Shown here in pieces: positions 58,659 through 64,000 of a stretch of DNA of 64,000 bases. Under the pieces are notes generated by a model. It made no database searches, was not told the origin of the DNA, and saw only the letters and a list, made by a program, of their open reading frames with translations. The translations under genes and the position numbers were made by a program. Position 1 is the stretch's first letter; the number at the start of each line of letters is the position of its first letter. Origin of the DNA: CAWAND01 sp963807065 (GTDB lineage Bacteria; Chloroflexota; Anaerolineae; Anaerolineales; E44-bin32); NCBI GenBank assembly GCA_963807065.1, contig CAWDZQ010000003.1:248001-312000 (forward strand), read 5' to 3'.

Positions 58659-59053
58659 GGGGATGAACGGTTTCGACGGGAGTGGCAGACCGCGGACTGC
58701 AAGCCGAGAGGCGCCGAACTCGAGAAATCAGCGCACAACCAAAAGTGCCAATCGCACTGACTATGCGGCAATGCCGCTCGCAGCCTAGGCTGACGAGCAG
58801 CTGAGCCAAGGTCCTTAGGGACCCGTCTGCCTGAGCCGAACCTCGGCCGGTGAGGGACAGACGACGGAATGTCGAGGTGCAGCTCGGAGCGCCATGATCC
58901 GAGCCTAAGGCGACCTCGGTCGCGATGTGGCTGGCTCTTCGGACACCCCGTCGGTCGGGGGCCGACGAGCGAGAACCAAATAGACCGACTACGCTTGTAG
59001 ACGTTCGCCGGTTGAAACTTTCGGACGCGGGTTCGAATCCCGCCATCTCCACC
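58659..59053 (+). ncRNA. ssrA: Transfer-messenger RNA (tmRNA)
   Basis: The 5' end GGGGATGAACGGTTTCGACG and the 3' end with the T-loop GGGTTCGAATCCC and CATCTCC-ACC form the tRNA-like domain; 5' GGGGATG pairs with 3' CATCTCC. The tag reading frame starts at GCC 58747 and ends at TAG 58786, encoding ANRTDYAAMPLAA, with the ALAA-like degradation end LAA. Pseudoknot-forming GC segments follow. TATACT lies at 58642-58647. A terminator follows. Confidence 0.95.
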
Positions 59054-59059
59054 TTTTAT

Positions 59060-59087
59060 CAGAAGCGCCCCTTGCGGGGCGCTTCTG
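59060..59087 (+). terminator. Terminator after tmRNA
   Basis: CAGAAGCGCCCC pairs perfectly with GGGGCGCTTCTG around TTGC. It may serve the convergent FHA-winged-helix gene as well. Confidence 0.85.
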
Positions 59088-59114
59088 ACTTCTGTCCCAT
59101 CTGCTTAGGACAAC

Positions 59115-59780
59115 CTACACCGGGTTGTCAAGCCGAAAGCCATGCCCCCGCACAGTGACCACATATTCGTGATGCGGATCTACCTCGGAAAGGCGATCCC
59201 TTAAACGGCGAACCAACGCGTCGATTGCCTGTTCAGACACGCCGGACTCATCCGACTCCGGCCACACCTTCTCGACGACCTCGGTCCTGGAAACAACACG
59301 GCCGGTGCTTTCGTAAAGCAATGCCAGCAGGGCGTATTGCGCCGGCGAGAGCGGCGGCTCGAGCTCAGCTTCCCTAATCCAGGCTCGGTGTGCATCCGGA
59401 TCCATCCGCAGCCGTCCCAAGCCAAGATCCGCGACTTCGGCCAGCGACAAGGGGAGCGTGGCTTCCGTGCCCACGAACATCAAGCTCATTGCCAAGGCCA
59501 CCTGAATAACGTCGCCGTCCTGGAGCGGAACCGGACTGTCGATCTCGGCGCCGTTGAGATGGGTACCGTTCTTGCTCTTGAGGTCTTCGAGGACGTAACC
59601 GCTCCCCGTGCGTCTCAGCCGTGCATGATGTCGCGACACCTGGCGATCTGGGACCACCACGTCGCACTCAGGCGCGCGGCCAATCAGGAACTCATCGTGG
59701 TCCAGCGGCCACCGCCGTCCCTCGAATTCTCCAGTTTGGCTGATGAGCACAGGGGACTCGTCCGGACGCTCCGCCGACAT
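59115..59780 (-). CDS. FHA domain protein with OmpR-type winged helix
   Basis: 221 residues from the ATG at 59780 with GAGG upstream; a slightly longer reading to 59813 is possible. The FHA domain at about 12-105 has LIGRAPECDVVV, VSRHHARL and LKSKNGTHLNG. The C-terminal winged helix (LSPAQYALLALLYESTGRVVSRTEVVEKVW, ALVRRLRDRL, VVTVRGHGFRL) is OmpR/PhoB-like. This is a phosphothreonine-regulated transcription factor, likely downstream of the Ser/Thr kinase encoded divergently next to it. Confidence 0.9.
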   Translation of the reverse strand: MSAERPDESPVLISQTGEFEGRRWPLDHDEFLIGRAPECDVVVPDRQVSRHHARLRRTGSGYVLEDLKSKNGTHLNGAEIDSPVPLQDGDVIQVALAMSLMFVGTEATLPLSLAEVADLGLGRLRMDPDAHRAWIREAELEPPLSPAQYALLALLYESTGRVVSRTEVVEKVWPESDESGVSEQAIDALVRRLRDRLSEVDPHHEYVVTVRGHGFRLDNPV

Positions 59781-59946
59781 ACCGCCTGCCTCGTGCTTCT
59801 CGGAATACATCAACCCAGAGTATAATCCAACTCAACGCCGACGCCCTTTTGGGGGCGTACCTGGGGGACCGATGCAAGCAAGTTGCGATTTCGCCCGTTC
59901 CCCCGCTTTGTGAGATAGACCAAACTCCGAGCAACGAGGCCGACCG

Positions 59947-60933
59947 GTGCATGAACCGATGCAGACGGGCCACGTCCTGCGCGAACGCTATGTGATTCGC
60001 GAGATCATCGGACGCGGTGGAATGGGTTCAATTTATCTGGCCGAAGACAACCGCCTTCCCGGGCGGATATGTGCCATTAAAGAAGTTCGGCAAGATCCCG
60101 ACCTCAGCGACGCCCTTCGCCAACAGTCCCGAGACCAGTTCTCCCGGGAAGCTTCCGTTCTCGCTCGTTTGGACCACCCCAACCTGCCCAAGGTCTCGGA
60201 TTACTTTTCGGAAGGCGACCGGGACTACCTAGTGATGGATTTTGTCCCGGGGGAGGATCTGAAGACCCTGATGGACAGCGCACGGCGCAAGGGCGAATCT
60301 CTGCCCCTGGAAGATGTCTTCACCTGGGCGGATCAGCTGGCCGACGCCCTGGCGTACATGCACCGCCAGGAACCGCCTGTCGTTCACCGCGACATCAAAC
60401 CCAGCAACCTCAAGATCACTCCCAGCGGCTTGATTAAGCTGGTGGACTTCGGGCTGGTCAAACAAATGGTTCCCGACGAAGTGACCGTGACCGTCATCCA
60501 GGGCCGCGGCACGGCGCTTTACACCCCCCTCGAGCAGTATGGCGGCGACACCGGCCACACCGATGCACGCAGCGACATCTATGCCTTCGGCGCTACTCTC
60601 TACCATATAGTCACCAACCAGCCGCCGCTCGAGGCCAAACAGCGCTTCCTCAAGCCCGACTCCCTGGTGCCCCCCAGACAGCTCAATCCTCACCTCTCAG
60701 TTCCCGCGCAAGAGGCAATCTTATGGGCCATGGCGCTGCATCCAGACGATAGGCCGCAAGACATTGAAGCCTTCAGAGAGGCGCTCATCGAGGGTCTCGG
60801 CCACAGTTGGCCGCACAATACATCACAGGCCCTGACCGATATGGGGCGCTGGCTTCCCACAGAATGGGACCGGCGGTTGGCCTTTGTAATCGGGGTCTTG
60901 TTGGTGGTTGCCGCTTTAGCTTCGTTCCGCTAA
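59947..60933 (+). CDS. Ser/Thr protein kinase with C-terminal membrane anchor
   Basis: 328 residues. The Hanks kinase domain has GRGGMGSIYLAED, the catalytic HRDIKPSN and LVDFGLV. A single C-terminal hydrophobic helix (LAFVIGVLLVVAALASF) anchors it; there is no extracellular sensor. The GTG start follows GAGG. It is divergent from the FHA-winged-helix gene, whose product may be its substrate. Its 3' end overlaps the convergent GH3 gene by 18 bases. Confidence 0.92.
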   Translation: MHEPMQTGHVLRERYVIREIIGRGGMGSIYLAEDNRLPGRICAIKEVRQDPDLSDALRQQSRDQFSREASVLARLDHPNLPKVSDYFSEGDRDYLVMDFVPGEDLKTLMDSARRKGESLPLEDVFTWADQLADALAYMHRQEPPVVHRDIKPSNLKITPSGLIKLVDFGLVKQMVPDEVTVTVIQGRGTALYTPLEQYGGDTGHTDARSDIYAFGATLYHIVTNQPPLEAKQRFLKPDSLVPPRQLNPHLSVPAQEAILWAMALHPDDRPQDIEAFREALIEGLGHSWPHNTSQALTDMGRWLPTEWDRRLAFVIGVLLVVAALASFR

Positions 60934-63732
60934 TTGCCTTGGGCCAAATCGCACCCACGTCCAGACCAAACCGAGTGTAAGAAGACCGCCCGCCAGAGCC
61001 GCCAATAATCCCCCAAAACTGGCTGTGCCTGTCAGAACTGAAGCCGAACCCGGAAGGCCTAGCGCCAGGTAGTTGTAGCCGACCATCGCACCCACCGCAG
61101 TCGACAAGCCGATCCGCGTCCGGCTGGCGCCGAAATTGACAATCGCCGCCGTGACATAGCCCAGAACTCCCGCCGCCAGCGCCCCCAGGAGCCCGCCCAA
61201 GAACACCATCAGGCCCATGCCCCCGGATGTACTCGGCCCAGACGTGGCGGAAACATCGTCGGCAGGCGTTGCGGTCGCCGGGCCGGGGGTGTCGCTGGGC
61301 GGCACCGTGTTGGTCGGCAAGGGCGTTGGCGCAAAGACCGTCGGAAACGCCGCCACCCCTTCTTGGACGTTCAGCTGGAGCACGCTGGAGCGCAGCGCAG
61401 GATCACTGCGCGCTTGAATCGTCAGCAACCCAAGCCGGTCCAAGCGGAAGGTTGTCTCGGCCAAGCCGTCGACGGTCTCGGCTTCAACCGTCTGCGACAA
61501 GTTTTCCCCCTGGTAGGACAAGATGAATTCGACTGGGGTCTCATCCGGAACACGATGCCCATTCGCATCGAGGATCACGCTCGTCTGAAGCGTGACAAGG
61601 TTTCCCTGTTGGAACCCTGTCGGTGTCGGCGTGGACCCATTCTCGCTGCTCTCCCCCTTGATGGTCAGCCCGATGGTTTGATTGGGATCGGGCTTAAGGG
61701 CGTTGATCAGATCGTATCCGATCCCGGTTACGCTCACCGGCAGCGTCCCGGGGGCGCTTACTTCCTGGAATAGAAGCCGCGCCGCCACGTCAACGAAACT
61801 AGGCAAGGGTGAATAGAGTCCGTAGTAGAGGTCAACCTTGCTGACGTTTGTTGCGTCTAGACCGTACGGGATATCGAATGAGAAGACCACCACTCGTTTT
61901 GAGCGTGTGAGATCGGGCCGCGCCTCAAGAAGCTGCTTCAGCGCATCCGCACCATAGACGGAGTCGTTTGAATCCAGCACGGAAAACACCACCCAGTCGG
62001 CCGTTTTCAAGGACTCGTCCACCGTCTCCGGCGCGACGATCGGTACGGGGGGCGGTTTGGATGGCGGATTGCCCAAGTAGGACGCCAGGTCGGCCATGGT
62101 GTAGGACTCAATGTTCCAGTTCCCAACCTGTCCGGCGGCACCCGGGCCGTACAGGCTCAAAACGCGGTCCTCCAGGGCACTTGTCGCCATAAGCGGCGTA
62201 CTGGAGCACGTGGCGCATGACTGAACCAGCCGGACATCGGTGAAGAAGACGATCCGTTGGCCGAGCTGCGGCGGCCCCCCGACACGATCCTCGATTTGGT
62301 TCGGACCAGGGCTGATCAGAGTGGCTGAATCACGCGCCACCGTAAATGACGCATCGCGGTTCTGACCTACGGCCGCCAACTCTCCCCGGTTAGGAAGCAC
62401 GCTGTCCAGATTGAAGATGCTCCCGTACAGCCGAATCTTCGTCCGCAGAATACGAAGCACGGCCTCATCCACCCGCTGGGCGAACGCCTTGTCCTCCTGG
62501 TACTTCTGCGTGAAGAAGGCCAACGTCGACTTGATCGTCGTCAACTCATCCGGATCCGTGGGATCGCGAAAATTTGAGAGATAAAGCAGGTCGTTGCCCG
62601 CCACCAGGGCATCACGCGCCACCAGATGGGCAGGGAAAGTGCGCTCGGATGGATCTCGAAACCGACGGATCGCTCGGGAACCCAGCGAATCGCTCATCGT
62701 CAACCCACCTCCTGCCCGCCAGGCTTTAAGTGGGTCGAGCGACATGAGCTGTGCATATGCTTCTGGGTCAAGGCTGATCGGTCGGGTCGTGGCCCGGATG
62801 TTGCCTTGAAAGCCCTGGTAGCGGATGTGGGAGGTCAGCATTCCATCAGCCACCGACCCGTCGCTCCCGGGATTGCCGCCCGTGACCGCAAAAAAGGGTG
62901 GCAGCTCTATCTGCATCAGTTGGTCCAATGATTTGCGGACGGTAGCCACTTCCTCTTGGAGGGGGCGGTCGCTTCCCCCATGACCCGGGAAGTGCTGTGC
63001 GATGACACCGATCCGTCCGCTGGATCCCTCGTGCAGTCCCTCAATATACGCCTTGCCCATCTCGCTCACCCAGTATGGGTCGCCACCAAACGTTTCCACG
63101 CCCAGATCACCAGGGCTGCCAAGCCCGGGATCCTCTAAAACGTCGAGGGAGGGGCCAACATACAGGTTGATCCCCATGGCCTCGAGCTCCTGGCCAAGAA
63201 CGGACCCCACGGCGCGGGCCAGCGAAGGGTCCCAGGTTGCTCCGATGGCCATTTCCGATGGCAGTGGCGACATACCCTTGATCACGTCGGTCAGAGGCAC
63301 AGAATTGGGAGGATCAGAAATGCCGATGAACAACGGGATGTAGACAGGGGTTGAACCATCCCCCGAAGGCAGGTCAGGATTGGGCGTGGCCGAACGGTCA
63401 ACGCCCTCCGCATTCAACGTCTGAAGCTGATCTGTCAGATCGCGAAGGGACTGCACGGTGCCGGGGGCATCCACGAAGTTGTCGTTGTCCATCGACAGGA
63501 CCACGCCCGAAACATGGTAATCGCGGATCAGGCCAGCAATGTCGGAATCGTGGGGCGCCTGGCTCCCGTGAAAGGTGACCAGGAACAATTGGCCGATCCG
63601 GGCCTCGGGGCTCATCTGCTGCAGCAGGGCCTCGGCCGTATCCGCACGAGGGTCGGCGAAACCAGGCATCGGGGCCGCCAAAAAGGAGCCGAGCAAGGCT
63701 GCCAGAAGAAGAGCTCGAAAGACACGGATCAT
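60916..63732 (-). CDS. Exported glycoside hydrolase family 3 protein (beta-N-acetylhexosaminidase-like)
   Basis: 938 residues from the ATG at 63732. A signal peptide is followed by the GH3 N-terminal domain (residues about 40-400): QHFPGHGGSDRP and the probable nucleophile Asp in MSDSLG are present, as in bacterial beta-N-acetylglucosaminidases. A GH3 C-terminal domain, an Ig-like or beta-sandwich part and a Thr/Pro linker (VFAPTPLPTNTVPPSDTPG) follow, then three or more C-terminal membrane helices. The architecture suggests a membrane-anchored cell-wall or exopolysaccharide hydrolase. TATACT at 63740-63745 implies a near-leaderless mRNA. Confidence 0.88.
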   Translation of the reverse strand: MIRVFRALLLAALLGSFLAAPMPGFADPRADTAEALLQQMSPEARIGQLFLVTFHGSQAPHDSDIAGLIRDYHVSGVVLSMDNDNFVDAPGTVQSLRDLTDQLQTLNAEGVDRSATPNPDLPSGDGSTPVYIPLFIGISDPPNSVPLTDVIKGMSPLPSEMAIGATWDPSLARAVGSVLGQELEAMGINLYVGPSLDVLEDPGLGSPGDLGVETFGGDPYWVSEMGKAYIEGLHEGSSGRIGVIAQHFPGHGGSDRPLQEEVATVRKSLDQLMQIELPPFFAVTGGNPGSDGSVADGMLTSHIRYQGFQGNIRATTRPISLDPEAYAQLMSLDPLKAWRAGGGLTMSDSLGSRAIRRFRDPSERTFPAHLVARDALVAGNDLLYLSNFRDPTDPDELTTIKSTLAFFTQKYQEDKAFAQRVDEAVLRILRTKIRLYGSIFNLDSVLPNRGELAAVGQNRDASFTVARDSATLISPGPNQIEDRVGGPPQLGQRIVFFTDVRLVQSCATCSSTPLMATSALEDRVLSLYGPGAAGQVGNWNIESYTMADLASYLGNPPSKPPPVPIVAPETVDESLKTADWVVFSVLDSNDSVYGADALKQLLEARPDLTRSKRVVVFSFDIPYGLDATNVSKVDLYYGLYSPLPSFVDVAARLLFQEVSAPGTLPVSVTGIGYDLINALKPDPNQTIGLTIKGESSENGSTPTPTGFQQGNLVTLQTSVILDANGHRVPDETPVEFILSYQGENLSQTVEAETVDGLAETTFRLDRLGLLTIQARSDPALRSSVLQLNVQEGVAAFPTVFAPTPLPTNTVPPSDTPGPATATPADDVSATSGPSTSGGMGLMVFLGGLLGALAAGVLGYVTAAIVNFGASRTRIGLSTAVGAMVGYNYLALGLPGSASVLTGTASFGGLLAALAGGLLTLGLVWTWVRFGPRQLAERS

Positions 63733-63739
63733 GGAACCA

Positions 63740-63745
63740 AGTATA
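63740..63745 (-). promoter_or_regulatory. -10 box of the GH3 gene
   Basis: TATACT on the minus strand ends 7 bases before the ATG at 63732, implying a leaderless transcript. Confidence 0.45.
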
Positions 63746-63797
63746 CCTGCGGCTATCACCACTTGAACGTGGATTCAGCCCTCATGCGGAGAGGAAA

Positions 63798-64000
63798 TCA
63801 ACCGAACTGGCCCGCCTCGCGATTGAGCAGGTCACGCAGGGCCCGTCGCCGCGCTGAGCCGCTCAGAAATTCGAGCCGGCGCACCCCTAGAGGGTCCACC
63901 TCGTGTCTTAACACATCCAGTTCTAGTGACGTCGGAGATGGGGTCACCTGCAGATGGTCAGACATCTCGAGCGGAAATCCCGTATGCTTCTGGACGCGAG
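63798..64000 (-). CDS. C-terminal part of an unidentified protein
   Basis: An open reading frame enters from the right edge and ends at TGA 63798-63800. The readable part is about 66 residues and ends in RRALRDLLNREAGQFG; it is basic and probably helical. The family is not recognisable from this fragment. An internal ATG inside it would give a 55-residue protein, but the frame is open up to the window edge. Confidence 0.5.
   Translation of the reverse strand, partial: RVQKHTGFPLEMSDHLQVTPSPTSLELDVLRHEVDPLGVRRLEFLSGSARRRALRDLLNREAGQFG

Overview
The window looks like a piece of a high-GC chromosome from a Chloroflexota bacterium, probably Anaerolineae-like. This is inferred from gene repertoire: a type 2 IPP isomerase with a short-chain prenyl synthase, many Ser/Thr kinase/FHA/PP2C proteins, numerous TPR and beta-propeller lipoproteins, an FtsZ ending in a DLDLPTFLRRR-type tail, and no outer-membrane genes. 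No rRNA is present, so the assignment is not certain. Genes are dense, 4-base stop/start overlaps are frequent, and TTG and GTG starts are common.

Layout. 1-4.8 kb (minus): a signalling operon of FHA protein (cut by the edge), DnaJ-VWA protein, PP2C phosphatase and Ser/Thr kinase with PQQ propeller. 4.8-9.4 kb: prenyl diphosphate synthase, type 2 IPP isomerase, acyl carrier protein, ChlI-like AAA ATPase, thioesterase and a small beta-rich protein. 9.4-13.2 kb: GtrA-like membrane protein, a frameshifted UDP-sugar epimerase/decarboxylase and two lipoproteins. 13.2-19.4 kb: scpB-rluB, sucCD, a TPR protein, a URO-D-family protein, rsmD and a Nudix hydrolase. 19.5-24.6 kb: SPFH-HTH fusion, NERD-like membrane protein, fabF, plsX and tRNA-Leu(GAG). 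24.7-26.5 kb: amino-acid ABC permease and binding protein.

26.7-43.4 kb (all minus) is the most unusual part. It holds rpoN (sigma-54), a soluble histidine kinase and an NtrC-like AAA+ activator without a DNA-binding domain. They are followed by an operon for a small membrane protein, a 1709-residue TPR protein, a TPR protein with a gingipain/CHAT-like cysteine peptidase domain, a TIM-barrel protein, an FtsZ homologue with an altered catalytic loop, two very small proteins and a degenerate LCP protein. Three near-perfect -24/-12 sigma-54 promoters lie exactly in front of rpoN, the operon and the TIM-barrel gene. The third sits on a 13-bp hairpin that would hide the ribosome-binding site only in read-through transcripts. 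I propose this as a self-contained sigma-54 regulon, function unknown.

43.4-64 kb: trmFO, M28 peptidase, aminotransferase, dienelactone hydrolase, hflX, a FAD/Fe-S oxidase, an MFS exporter, an orphan tyrosine recombinase, a 3-hydroxyisobutyrate dehydrogenase-like enzyme, an HD-GYP response regulator, smpB with ssrA (tmRNA), an FHA-winged-helix protein, a second Ser/Thr kinase, a GH3 hydrolase and the 3' end of a further gene.
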